A stretch of 9,270 bases of DNA from Candidatus Undinarchaeales archaeon (GCA_030753015.1 JASMDC010000008.1:1-9270); one strand, 5' to 3'. Positions 1 to 6,329 are shown, counted from the stretch's first letter. Program-made: numbers and translations. Notes: generated by a model from the sequence alone, not told the origin.

Positions 1-2085
1 ACAATCGGTCGTGAACGTACATGACCGTCCAAGGCCGCTCCTGCACAGTCCATCTGCGCACGTGAGACCACCTTCACACTGGCACGTTCCGCTGCATACG
101 TCCCCAAGCGCAACGGTCTGGGATCCAAGGCACATACCGTCAGCACAACAACCCGATGTGCATTGCTCATCATTGTCACATGACATCCCAGTTGCCCTTT
201 TACATACTCCAGGATCCTTGCATGAGAGCCCTGACGCGCACTGGCAATCGGTCTCGCACGGTCCATCAAATATCATGGTCGTACCACAGGAACCGCCACA
301 GCAGAGTCCGAGAGCACCATCGTCCGTAACGCAGATGGCTCCCGTGTTATCTGTGCACCAACCGCACTCGCTCGGCGTACCGCTCCCGAGCCTGTCAAGG
401 CACGTCGTCTGATATCGGCAATCATCGGAGTCCGAACACTCATCGGAGCAGACCCCGTTCGTACATGGGTACGGGCCGCAGGACTTACCGCTCCCGCATG
501 AACCTTCGGAGCATGTACCCTTGCTCCCGGGGCCATCGCAGCAGGTTACGCCTTCGCTCGAGCATACCCATGTGCTCCCACATACGACCTTACCTGAGCA
601 CGAGCCTGAACCGCATGCATCACCCGAGTTGAGCAGATGGTCGCCGTTTATGTCTCCAAGGGAGGTCGACTGGCATGCGCCGTCACAACAGTAGCCCGTG
701 CCAGTAGTAGCGTCGCATCGGACACCATCGACCTTACATAGGTCACAGACGTCGAGGGTACCGTCATCGTTCGCATCGAGGCATGCATACGAAGCACTGC
801 AACCGGACGAGGATGTGCAGCTCTTCTTGCATGCTTTCTTCCCCACCTCCAATGAGACGCATTCGAAACCGTCCGCGCAGTCACCGTCCGAGTCACAAGA
901 CACACTGCATGAACCTGCCATACAGATGTTCGGGCTGCATGCCTGTACACCACCGGCAGCAGTACACTCCCCTGCGTCATCACATCCATAGACGTTGTCG
1001 CCCTCGCCGCAACATTGCTTTCCCTCTGACGCACATCGCCATGCCGGGCCGCCTGGGCCATCAGTGATGCATTCATAGGCGGAGATGCACTTCCCCGAAC
1101 CACAACCATCCACACCCGAGTCGAGAACGCCGTTGCTGTTCACGTCGACGACCGATCCGGGAACTATCGCGCACTCATCACCACAGCATCGTCCGACCCG
1201 TCCCCCCTCGTCCTTGCAGGTCGCACCCGGATTGTCCTCGCAAGAGGAGCAAACGAGGCCTGTACTCCCGACGATATCGATGCAGTCAGCGTCGCCTGAC
1301 GGGTGACAGTCGCTGGCATCCGAGCATGTTCGCTCTATGATTAGCTCGGGACCTATGGTGCTCGTGGTGAGGAGGTGGATACCGGTGAAGGGTGCTGAAT
1401 CGACAGCGGTGCATTCCCCGCCCCCCGTTGAGCAAGGAAGGTCCGGGAGCGAGGGCCACGAGTAGTAATGCGTGGGTGTGAACGCCTCTAGGTGGAAAAG
1501 GATGGTCAGCCACCCTGACTTGTGTGCGAATGCGACCGCATCTGATACGTCACGTTCAATGATGCACCCGTCCCCCGTACAGCCTGTTCCCGTGTCACCA
1601 AGGGAGTAGTCGATGCACGCTTCACGGACGTTGGGTATACTGCACGAGCCGAAGGAGCAGTAGTATAGCGTTACCTTACCTTCAGGTGTACAGATGTCAT
1701 TCTCGGCTTCAGCGCACGCGTGATGGAGCTTGAGCACCGCGGAACTGAACGGGGTCTGGCCAGAGATCGCGAACGCGACGACTGCCCCGTTGTTCAACGG
1801 TTCAAGAGGGTCCTGACAGCAAGCAGCATCTTGCACCAGGTCCTCCCTGCATGGTTTGCCCTCGAGCTCACGACAGCACCCGCTAAAGGACTTGCCAGGC
1901 ATGCATCCTGCATGGCGATATGTCTGGCGGACGGCCACCCGAGTGAAATCTGCCTCGGTGTCCACCGCACCTTCCGTACTTATCGCACCCGAACACAAAG
2001 GCGCGATAGTGGCCCCGGACGATAGCAAAAGAAGGAGAATGAGCGTACAGGTACAGGCCCGTGTCCTTCCCCTGGGCGCTCCCAT
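1..2085 (-). CDS. Large secreted cysteine-rich multidomain protein (partial, C-terminus beyond window)
   Basis: The frame is open without a stop for 695 codons from ATG at 2085 to base 1, so the C-terminus is missing. Residues 1-36 form a signal peptide: an Arg-rich start (RGRTR) then a Leu-rich core (LILLLLLSS). Residues 100-252 contain alternating hydrophobic strands (FSSAVLKL, KVTLYYC, DVSDAVAF, GPELIIER) that resemble a DNRLRE/CBM96-type beta sandwich. From residue 254 on the protein is about 16% Cys and is built from repeated modules. Three calcium-loop-like motifs occur: DVNSNGVLDSG (314-324), DANDDGTLD (437-445) and GDINGDHLLNSGD (477-489), similar to dockerin or thrombospondin type 3 loops. 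The C-terminal part has paired CQC..GL.C motifs (614-628 and 668-681). There are 88 Cys in all, with many CC pairs, implying extracellular disulfides. No enzymatic motif is visible. A surface adhesin or matrix protein is a guess; the secretion call is firm. Confidence 0.85.
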   Translation of the reverse strand, partial: MGAPRGRTRACTCTLILLLLLSSGATIAPLCSGAISTEGAVDTEADFTRVAVRQTYRHAGCMPGKSFSGCCRELEGKPCREDLVQDAACCQDPLEPLNNGAVVAFAISGQTPFSSAVLKLHHACAEAENDICTPEGKVTLYYCSFGSCSIPNVREACIDYSLGDTGTGCTGDGCIIERDVSDAVAFAHKSGWLTILFHLEAFTPTHYYSWPSLPDLPCSTGGGECTAVDSAPFTGIHLLTTSTIGPELIIERTCSDASDCHPSGDADCIDIVGSTGLVCSSCEDNPGATCKDEGGRVGRCCGDECAIVPGSVVDVNSNGVLDSGVDGCGSGKCISAYECITDGPGGPAWRCASEGKQCCGEGDNVYGCDDAGECTAAGGVQACSPNICMAGSCSVSCDSDGDCADGFECVSLEVGKKACKKSCTSSSGCSASYACLDANDDGTLDVCDLCKVDGVRCDATTGTGYCCDGACQSTSLGDINGDHLLNSGDACGSGSCSGKVVCGSTWVCSSEGVTCCDGPGSKGTCSEGSCGSGKSCGPYPCTNGVCSDECSDSDDCRYQTTCLDRLGSGTPSECGWCTDNTGAICVTDDGALGLCCGGSCGTTMIFDGPCETDCQCASGLSCKDPGVCKRATGMSCDNDEQCTSGCCADGMCLGSQTVALGDVCSGTCQCEGGLTCADGLCRSGLGRSCTFTTDC
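286..1326 (-). repeat. Internal protein repeat: duplicated Cys-rich plus calcium-loop modules
   Basis: Module A appears three times in the encoded protein: residues 254-305, 423-471 and 550-600. Each copy starts with C.....C, passes through a central C..C pair (CSSC, CDLC, CGWC) and ends in CC-[GD]-x-x-C (CCGDEC, CCDGAC, CCGGSC). Module B follows the first two copies: an Asp/Asn loop running into a CGSG[KS]C motif (314-333 and 478-496), then W-x-C-[AS]-S-E-G-x-x-C-C (349-359 and 506-516). The repeat unit is therefore roughly 130-170 residues. DNA identity between copies looks low, so the duplication is old and kept by selection on the cysteine pattern. Confidence 0.75.
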
Positions 2086-2114
2086 ATCTATCAAGACACA
2101 CACACTTCATCCTT

Positions 2115-2125
2115 GTTTAAATAGC
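2115..2125 (-). promoter_or_regulatory. TATA-like box for the Cys-rich secreted protein gene
   Basis: On the minus strand the sequence reads GCTATTTAAAC, a good archaeal TATA box. Its centre lies about 35 bases before ATG 2085, so transcription would start near 2095 and leave a leader of about 10 nt. No Shine-Dalgarno sequence precedes the ATG, which fits a very short or leaderless mRNA. Confidence 0.55.
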
Positions 2126-2148
2126 TTGGTAAGACATTAACATTGGGC

Positions 2149-2162
2149 CGGGCACACGCCCG
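2149..2162. promoter_or_regulatory. Short GC inverted repeat in the divergent promoter region
   Basis: CGGGC-ACAC-GCCCG is a perfect 5-bp inverted repeat with a 4-base spacer. It lies between the two divergent TATA-like boxes, about 10 bases upstream of the plus-strand one. It could be a regulator binding site or chance in GC-rich DNA. No trans-acting factor can be named. Confidence 0.25.
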
Positions 2163-2171
2163 AGCGGGAAG

Positions 2172-2181
2172 CTTCTTAAAG
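2172..2181 (+). promoter_or_regulatory. TATA-like box for the first DUF4870-like gene (leaderless)
   Basis: CTTCTTAAAG is centred about 24 bases upstream of ATG 2201. That is the usual archaeal TATA-to-transcription-start distance, so the mRNA would begin at or next to the start codon. The bases just before the ATG (CCCCAATTA) hold no ribosome binding site, which agrees. An almost identical box (CTTCTAAAG) precedes the 7TM gene at the same distance. Confidence 0.5.
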
Positions 2182-2200
2182 GTGCCCTAGCCCCCAATTA

Positions 2201-2677
2201 ATGATGGCACCGAGCGTGGACGATGCCTTCCCTGTAACAGAGATCGGGTTCGGTGAGAACATCGAAGGGGTCCTGTGCTATGCTCTGGGCCCCGTCTCGG
2301 CCACATTCTTCCTCACAAAGGAATGGAACAACAATTTCGTGAGGTTCCATGCGATTCAGTCCATCCTTGCGTCGATCACCCTCATGCTCATCGTGTTCCT
2401 CATACCTATCACCCTCATCATCGCTCTTTCGCAGCAGGCTCTGGACATGGATGCCATCAATGCTCTGGACGAGGATGAGATTATCAAATTCTTTAGTGCA
2501 ACCATCGGTGTCATCATTGCCATGAACGTTCTTGTAATCATGGCGATCGCATTCCTCGTCCGGGCTATGTACAAGGCGTTCCTCGGGGAACGTTACAAGC
2601 TACCGCTTGTAGGCGCTCTCGCCGAGAGATGGTCGGCCCCTCCCCCGGATGGACCGGTTCTCATCTATGACGGATAA
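2201..2677 (+). CDS. DUF4870-like small membrane protein (paralogue 1)
   Basis: A 158-residue membrane protein. It carries the family hallmarks: E-N-x-E-G near residue 19, YALGPVSATFFL (28-38), NNFVRFHAIQS (44-54) and YKLPLVG (132-138). Hydrophobic segments lie at about 22-40, 54-77 and 98-122. Between the last two is an acidic linker (DMDAINALDEDE) that the neighbouring paralogue lacks. The family has no established function; members are small integral membrane proteins. The start is the first of two tandem ATG codons, chosen from the TATA spacing; ATG 2204 is equally possible. The same family follows 201 bases downstream at 2879. The short proline-rich tail (APPPDGP) lacks the repeats seen there. 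Confidence 0.85.
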   Translation: MMAPSVDDAFPVTEIGFGENIEGVLCYALGPVSATFFLTKEWNNNFVRFHAIQSILASITLMLIVFLIPITLIIALSQQALDMDAINALDEDEIIKFFSATIGVIIAMNVLVIMAIAFLVRAMYKAFLGERYKLPLVGALAERWSAPPPDGPVLIYDG

Positions 2678-2728
2678 TCGGTACCGCCTGCGTCCTCCCT
2701 TGGATTCAACCTCGCTACATTTTGGAGG

Positions 2729-2764
2729 CCCGTACACGAAACACGGTCCTATCCGTGTGTAGGG
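2729..2764 (+). other. Two mutually exclusive hairpins between the DUF4870-like genes
   Basis: ACACGG (2741-2746) can pair with CCGTGT (2753-2758) around a 6-base loop. Alternatively CCC plus TACACG (2729-2738, one bulged G) can pair with TGTGTA plus GGG (2756-2764). The second arm is shared, so only one stem can form at a time. This lies in the 201-base gap after the first gene, which otherwise holds only the promoter of the second. It could act in 3'-end formation; no T-run follows, so a terminator is not convincing. Confidence 0.25.
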
Positions 2765-2830
2765 GCGTATGTGTCAAGGTCCTCATCATAGTCTAAGGAG
2801 ACCGAGCAGCATGTCCCGCTCTTGGCGTAG

Positions 2831-2841
2831 CTTTTTATAAT
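2831..2841 (+). promoter_or_regulatory. TATA box and ribosome site for the second DUF4870-like gene
   Basis: CTTTTTATAAT is a strong archaeal TATA box. Transcription would start near 2861, giving a leader of about 18 nt. The leader contains AGGTG at 2870-2874, a GGTG-type Shine-Dalgarno core 4 bases before ATG 2879 and 10 bases before ATG 2885. The first DUF4870-like gene appears leaderless, so the two paralogues seem to differ in how translation begins and are probably transcribed separately. Confidence 0.5.
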
Positions 2842-2878
2842 TGCCAACAGAAGTACGATGCATCATTACAGGTGTTGA

Positions 2879-3367
2879 ATGACCATGCCTAACGGACAAC
2901 AGACCCCAACGGCCCTTGGCGTCACTGAGAACCTCGGGGGTGCTCTTGCCTACTTACTGGGACCTATCACAGGGATCCTCTTCCTGCTCATCGAGAAGAA
3001 CAACCAGTTCGTGCGCTTCCACGCCATGCAGTCGACCATTCTCTGGGTGGCTATGTTCATCCTCTCCAGTGTGCTGGGAATAATCCCTATCCTCGGCTGG
3101 CTCGTACTTCTCCTTTTGATACCGTTCCAGATCATCCTGTGGCTCTTCCTCATGTACAAGGGCTACTCGCATGAGTGGTACAAGCTCCCTATTGTGGGAG
3201 ACATCGCCGAGCAGCAGATGGGTGCCATTGGTGGCGCTGCCGCTCCCCAGCAGGGCTACCAACAGCCTCAACAGGGCTACCAACAGCCTCAGCAGGGCTA
3301 CCAGCAGCCCTTCCAGCAAGGACAGCAGCCCCCCCAGCAGGGACAGGAACCCTACTACCAGGGCTAG
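2879..3367 (+). CDS. DUF4870-like membrane protein with Gln/Pro/Tyr-rich repeat tail (paralogue 2)
   Basis: 162 residues. The core aligns with the neighbour at 2201: TENLGGALAYLLGPITGILF (16-35), NNQFVRFHAMQS (41-52) and YKLPIVGDIAEQ (101-112). Hydrophobic segments span about 22-38, 54-67 and 69-93. The tail from residue 124 is three QQGYQQP heptads, then FQQGQQP and PQQGQEP, ending YYQG. Such Q/G/Y/P-rich tails are seen on many small archaeal and bacterial membrane proteins and are probably disordered and cytoplasmic. ATG 2879 was chosen; ATG 2885 (starting MPNG) has a better spacing from AGGTG and is a real alternative. The gene converges with the reductase gene ending at 3424. Confidence 0.87.
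   Translation: MTMPNGQQTPTALGVTENLGGALAYLLGPITGILFLLIEKNNQFVRFHAMQSTILWVAMFILSSVLGIIPILGWLVLLLLIPFQIILWLFLMYKGYSHEWYKLPIVGDIAEQQMGAIGGAAAPQQGYQQPQQGYQQPQQGYQQPFQQGQQPPQQGQEPYYQG
3248..3352 (+). repeat. Tandem 21-bp coding repeat (heptad QQGYQQP)
   Basis: Five in-frame 21-bp units: 3248-3268, 3269-3289, 3290-3310, 3311-3331 and 3332-3352. Units 1 and 2 differ by one base (CAG/CAA). Unit 3 differs from unit 1 at two synonymous positions. Units 4 and 5 are diverged (FQQGQQP, PQQGQEP). The near-identity of the first three at DNA level suggests recent expansion by slippage, so copy number may vary between strains. Confidence 0.9.
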
Positions 3368-3385
3368 AACGGTTTAATAGCGACA

Positions 3386-3409
3386 GGGATCCCGAGAGAA
3401 TGGGGTTCC
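3386..3409. terminator. Hairpin between convergent genes, possible transcription terminator
   Basis: GGGATCCC (3386-3393) can pair with GGGGTTCC (3402-3409) over 8 positions, two of them G-U as RNA, around an 8-base loop. A pyrimidine stretch (TTCCTTC) follows on the plus strand. It sits in the 56-base gap between the plus-strand gene ending at 3367 and the minus-strand gene ending at 3424. Archaeal termination relies mainly on U-rich tracts, so this is a weak call. Confidence 0.3.
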
Positions 3410-3423
3410 TTCCTTCAACAGGT

Positions 3424-4104
3424 TCAGATCTCGATCTCGTACCGCAGCCACACGATGCCGTCCTTGAGCTCTTCTGCCTTCAGCAAACGGGCCTTGATGA
3501 TCCCAGCGGGATTCTCCAGGTCCACTGCATTGAATATCGACGCGGATTGGGTGTCACCCACCAGGCAAGGATGGACGAGAACGCTCACTTCGTCCACGAG
3601 ACCGGCTCTGAGCATGACACCGTTGAGGGTACCTCCGCTATCCATGCGCACGATTCTCACACCATAACGCTGATTTAACTCCTTTAAAGCAGCGCACATA
3701 TCGACATGATCGTCCCCAGCAACGATTGTAGCAATATTCCGCTCTTTCAGATAGTCTATGTATTCTCTCGGTGTGGACATTGACACAAGTGCGACAACAT
3801 CCCGCCATATGCCGCTGTTCCGCAGATGATGCCACATGCGCACTCGTCCACGGCTGTCAGGGATGACAAGGAGCGGTCGATCATCGTCAGGAGCGATCTT
3901 CCATGGTTTGAGGTCATCAGGAGTCTCTGGTGGGACCTCCTCACCGAACAGCTCAGGGCCCGCGAGGATCGTATCGGCCCCTGCAAGGGTGGCATCCTCG
4001 CCCCACTGATGGACCAGCCCGTAGTATACACCAAGGTTGGGCATGAAACCAGTGATACGGCCATCGATGCTCGACGCGTTATGGATAATGACTCGGGGGA
4101 GCAT
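3424..4104 (-). CDS. RibD C-terminal / dihydrofolate-reductase-like NAD(P)H-dependent reductase
   Basis: 226 residues, the usual length of the stand-alone archaeal reductase. The N-terminus RVIIHNASSIDGRITGF (4-20) is the first strand and substrate loop of the family. DADTILAGP-like residues (43-50) fit the second part. SGGTLNGVMLRAGLVDEVS (156-174) is the classic G-G-T-L-N nucleotide-binding and dimer region, followed by HPCLVG (178-183). Relatives reduce the ribosyl side chain of the diaminopyrimidine intermediate in riboflavin and F420 synthesis. The middle (residues 51-90) is divergent, with a Pro/Asp-rich insertion instead of the usual DNP-x-LT motif, so the exact substrate is uncertain. 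No riboflavin gene lies beside it. It is the last gene of the minus-strand block, 61 bases after the 7TM gene. Confidence 0.85.
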   Translation of the reverse strand: MLPRVIIHNASSIDGRITGFMPNLGVYYGLVHQWGEDATLAGADTILAGPELFGEEVPPETPDDLKPWKIAPDDDRPLLVIPDSRGRVRMWHHLRNSGIWRDVVALVSMSTPREYIDYLKERNIATIVAGDDHVDMCAALKELNQRYGVRIVRMDSGGTLNGVMLRAGLVDEVSVLVHPCLVGDTQSASIFNAVDLENPAGIIKARLLKAEELKDGIVWLRYEIEI

Positions 4105-4123
4105 AGACGTAGACTACCTGCCA

Positions 4124-4134
4124 AGAAATAAAAC
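4124..4134 (-). promoter_or_regulatory. TATA-like box for the RibD-C-like reductase gene
   Basis: The minus strand reads GTTTTATTTCT, centred about 25 bases before ATG 4104. This predicts a leaderless mRNA and independent transcription of the reductase despite its close upstream neighbour. No Shine-Dalgarno sequence lies at a suitable distance (the nearest AGGT is about 10 bases off). Confidence 0.4.
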
Positions 4135-4165
4135 CCTATTTCAGGAGCGACCGTTCGCATGCTGT

Positions 4166-5308
4166 TCATGGATCACGGTCTTCTTCGATCCCAGCCTCGC
4201 TCTTCACATCTCGCTCCATCCTCTCATGATCCTCTTTTGTGATGTCGAGCGCCGCCCTGAGCGCCTCAAGCATCTTCCTTTCCTTTTTCGTGAGGATACC
4301 ATCATCCCACGCGATGGCAAGCTCCGTTCGATACAGCTCGGCATTCTTCTTGTTGTCCGTTGGAGGGGATCGTCCACCGTTCGGGAGGAGCTTGTCGGTG
4401 AGATTCTGGCTCAGGGACCGGGCCGGGATGGAGAGCAGTACAACGAATCCGGCAGATACCACATTGGACAGGTGCATTCCAGCGAACACCGTCGTCGAGA
4501 CGAGGTCCTCCATGAGCTCCTGGACGACGAAGAACACAAGGGTGAGGATGCTCGTCATCATGCCGTAGAGCACGCTCTTGCGCACGATGATGTCGATGTC
4601 GAACAAGCGTTCCTTGACGATACCGTATGCAATGATACCGAACGAGATGGGCAACGTCATCAGCACGGGATTGATCCCGGGAGATGTGTTGAACATGAAT
4701 CGATAGACCAACAGGGCGAACGAAGTGATGAACGGGACGAACGAGGAGAGCACGAAGTATGCAGATCGCCGTCGGAGTTCGATGTCGTCCCTTTGCCTGA
4801 ACATACGGAAGAACGTCGAGAACACCAGAGCGAGCATGACGGGAACGTAAACGAAGATGAACAGCATCAAGTATGAATCAGGACTCGGTGAGAACGCACC
4901 GAACGATGCATCCCAACCTATGACTGAATCCCCGATAACCATGTCGGGTACCAAGACCATGGATATGGCAGCGATGGTGGGAAGGATGTAGACAGCAAGG
5001 TATCTCCTGTGTTTGAGGACAATCCCCTTCTCCCAGAATACGTATGCGAAGTGAAGGAACGCAGAGACCGAAAAGACGTCCGAGATTATATACACACCGA
5101 ACCATAGTCGCCAGGTGGAGAGGTCCTGGCTGCATACCAGCATCGCTGCAGAGAGGCAGATGAGTGCGGCGAGGAAGAGCGCGAGCGCGAAGAGCCTGAC
5201 ATAGCCCTCATCACGCTTCTTCTTCAGCAGGAATGCGCCCAAGAGCGTGCAGACTAAGAAAGGGATTATGTAAAGGATTGCACGGGGATCGAACACGTAT
5301 GATGTCAT
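4166..5308 (-). CDS. 7TM membrane protein resembling histidine-kinase N-terminal sensor regions, without a kinase domain
   Basis: 380 residues. Hydrophobic segments occur at about 10-28, 39-58, 68-92, 103-124, 146-167, 182-206, 213-232, 245-266 and 282-299. The stretch ending IIAYGIVKERLFDIDIIVRKS (225-245) is typical of the 7TM sensor region found at the N-terminus of some histidine kinases. No H-box, N-box or ATPase motif follows. Instead residues 325-367 form a charged helical tail: YRTELAIAWDDGILTKKE (326-343), then MLEALRAALDIT and H361. Tails of this kind recur in archaeal membrane and signalling proteins, from memory, and may be a protein-interaction domain. The start is ATG 5308, 35 bases after the ATP-grasp stop, supported by a TATA-like box 23 bases upstream. 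It may sense a signal linked to the preceding metabolic genes; that is speculation. Confidence 0.7.
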   Translation of the reverse strand: MTSYVFDPRAILYIIPFLVCTLLGAFLLKKKRDEGYVRLFALALFLAALICLSAAMLVCSQDLSTWRLWFGVYIISDVFSVSAFLHFAYVFWEKGIVLKHRRYLAVYILPTIAAISMVLVPDMVIGDSVIGWDASFGAFSPSPDSYLMLFIFVYVPVMLALVFSTFFRMFRQRDDIELRRRSAYFVLSSFVPFITSFALLVYRFMFNTSPGINPVLMTLPISFGIIAYGIVKERLFDIDIIVRKSVLYGMMTSILTLVFFVVQELMEDLVSTTVFAGMHLSNVVSAGFVVLLSIPARSLSQNLTDKLLPNGGRSPPTDNKKNAELYRTELAIAWDDGILTKKERKMLEALRAALDITKEDHERMERDVKSEAGIEEDRDP

Positions 5309-5326
5309 CTTTGGTCACATACTCTT

Positions 5327-5335
5327 CTTTAGAAG
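5327..5335 (-). promoter_or_regulatory. TATA-like box for the 7TM gene
   Basis: CTTCTAAAG on the minus strand is centred about 23 bases from ATG 5308 and nearly matches the CTTCTTAAAG box before 2201. It suggests that the 7TM gene can be transcribed on its own as a leaderless message. Cotranscription with the upstream ATP-grasp gene is also possible because the gap is only 35 bases. Confidence 0.4.
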
Positions 5336-5343
5336 CCGGGATC

Positions 5344-6324
5344 TTACCTGTACCTATCCACCGCGGAAACGAGCACCGCCTGGATGAGCTGCTGATAGTC
5401 CTTCCCGAGCGTGCTCCATGCGTCGTAGAACGAACCGCTCTGGTGGATAGCGGCCATTGAGTTGAGCTCGAGTATCCATGGATTGCCGTCATCATCTATC
5501 CTGAAGTCCACACGTGCACAATCCCGGCACCCAAGAGCCTGGAATGCCGAGACGGTGAGGTCCTGAACGTTCTCGGTCTGCTCGTCAGAGAGGCGCGCAG
5601 GGCACACGTGACTTGCGACACGGTCACGCTTGGTCTCGAACGAGAGGATGCGTGACGTCCCTTTCATGTTACCGAAGTCGATCTCGAGCACAGGGAGCGC
5701 CTTCGGAGGATCGTTGCCGAGCACACCACAGTTGACCTCCATACCGGAGATGAACCGCTCAACAAGGGCGGGTTGCTGGTATTCGTCGATGATGGCCGCT
5801 ACGGCCTTTCGCAGGCTAGGCTCATCCTCGACGACCTGGATACCAAAGCTCGTGGACTCCATCTTGGGCTTCACGATAAGCGGGAAGACCAGTTCGTCGG
5901 TCAACACATCATCAGGTGTATTGAATAGCTGGAAGGCTGGTGTAGGGAGCCCGGCGCTCCTGAGAACGACCTTAGCCAGGTACTTGTCGAGCGCGATGGT
6001 ATGTGCCCTGGGCCCAGAGCAGACATAGGGGATCCCAGCTAGTTCGAGTATCGATGGAATGTGTGTGTACCTGCATTCCCCCTGGACGCCATAGGCGAGG
6101 TTGAACACCATGAGGTCGGCTGGATCCTCAAGGGAAGAAAGGAGGCTCTCTAGACGAGGGATCAGGTCCACGTCACCTTCGAGCACTGTTACGTCATGGC
6201 CGCTGGCGCTCAAGGCCTTCTTGACCGCTTCAATATCCTCCTCTTTGTAGTACTCCTTGTTCTGCATACCGAGCTGGCGAAGCCGTCGCGCCTCGGGCGT
6301 GTTGCGGACGATAGCGATGTGCAT
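5344..6324 (-). CDS. ATP-grasp ligase, D-Ala-D-Ala-ligase-like
   Basis: 326 residues. ATP-grasp enzymes activate a carboxylate as acyl phosphate and join it to an amine. The N-terminal domain begins MHIAIVRNTPEA. FNLAYGVQGECR (74-85) matches the FN...G..GE region of Ddl enzymes. LDK (112-114), FPLIVKPKMESTSFGI (147-162) with K152, and LVERFI (187-192) with GMEVNCGVLG (194-203) are the central ATP-binding elements. CARVDFR (269-275) and LELNS (285-289) are the metal-binding elements. The Ddl sequence that usually follows (N-T-x-P-G-[ML]-T) is replaced by NSMAAIHQSG, so the second substrate is probably not D-alanine. GAGGTGA at 6330-6336, five bases before ATG 6324, fixes the start; a longer in-frame extension inside the M20 gene is unlikely. 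It lies 16 bases after the M20 stop. It probably links an amino acid, perhaps the beta-amino acid from the aminomutase. Confidence 0.88.
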   Translation of the reverse strand: MHIAIVRNTPEARRLRQLGMQNKEYYKEEDIEAVKKALSASGHDVTVLEGDVDLIPRLESLLSSLEDPADLMVFNLAYGVQGECRYTHIPSILELAGIPYVCSGPRAHTIALDKYLAKVVLRSAGLPTPAFQLFNTPDDVLTDELVFPLIVKPKMESTSFGIQVVEDEPSLRKAVAAIIDEYQQPALVERFISGMEVNCGVLGNDPPKALPVLEIDFGNMKGTSRILSFETKRDRVASHVCPARLSDEQTENVQDLTVSAFQALGCRDCARVDFRIDDDGNPWILELNSMAAIHQSGSFYDAWSTLGKDYQQLIQAVLVSAVDRYR

Positions 6325-6329
6325 AGGGT

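Noticed and set aside
11-412. Plus-strand frame rich in His, Pro and Ser
   Set aside because: It is the antisense of Cys-rich codons (TGC/TGT read as GCA/ACA and shifted), with no ribosome site or recognisable domain.
273-1115. Minus-strand open frames at 273-536 and 648-1115
   Set aside because: They are in another frame of the long Cys-rich gene, have Ala/Arg/Val-rich low-information translations, and would interrupt a frame with conserved repeated cysteine modules.
2741-2758. Hairpin as a bacterial-type intrinsic terminator
   Set aside because: No T-run follows the stem, and archaeal termination depends on U-rich tracts rather than the hairpin.
3248-3352. Regular repeats as a CRISPR array
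   Set aside because: The 21-bp units are directly adjacent with no spacers, stay in frame and encode a Gln-rich heptad, so they are a coding repeat.
4037-4876. A 279-codon plus-strand open frame rich in Glu, His, Asp and Arg
   Set aside because: It lies antisense to the 7TM and reductase genes. Its composition (long runs of EEHD/RR residues) is typical of the reverse strand of a GC-rich gene, and it has no promoter, ribosome site or domain.
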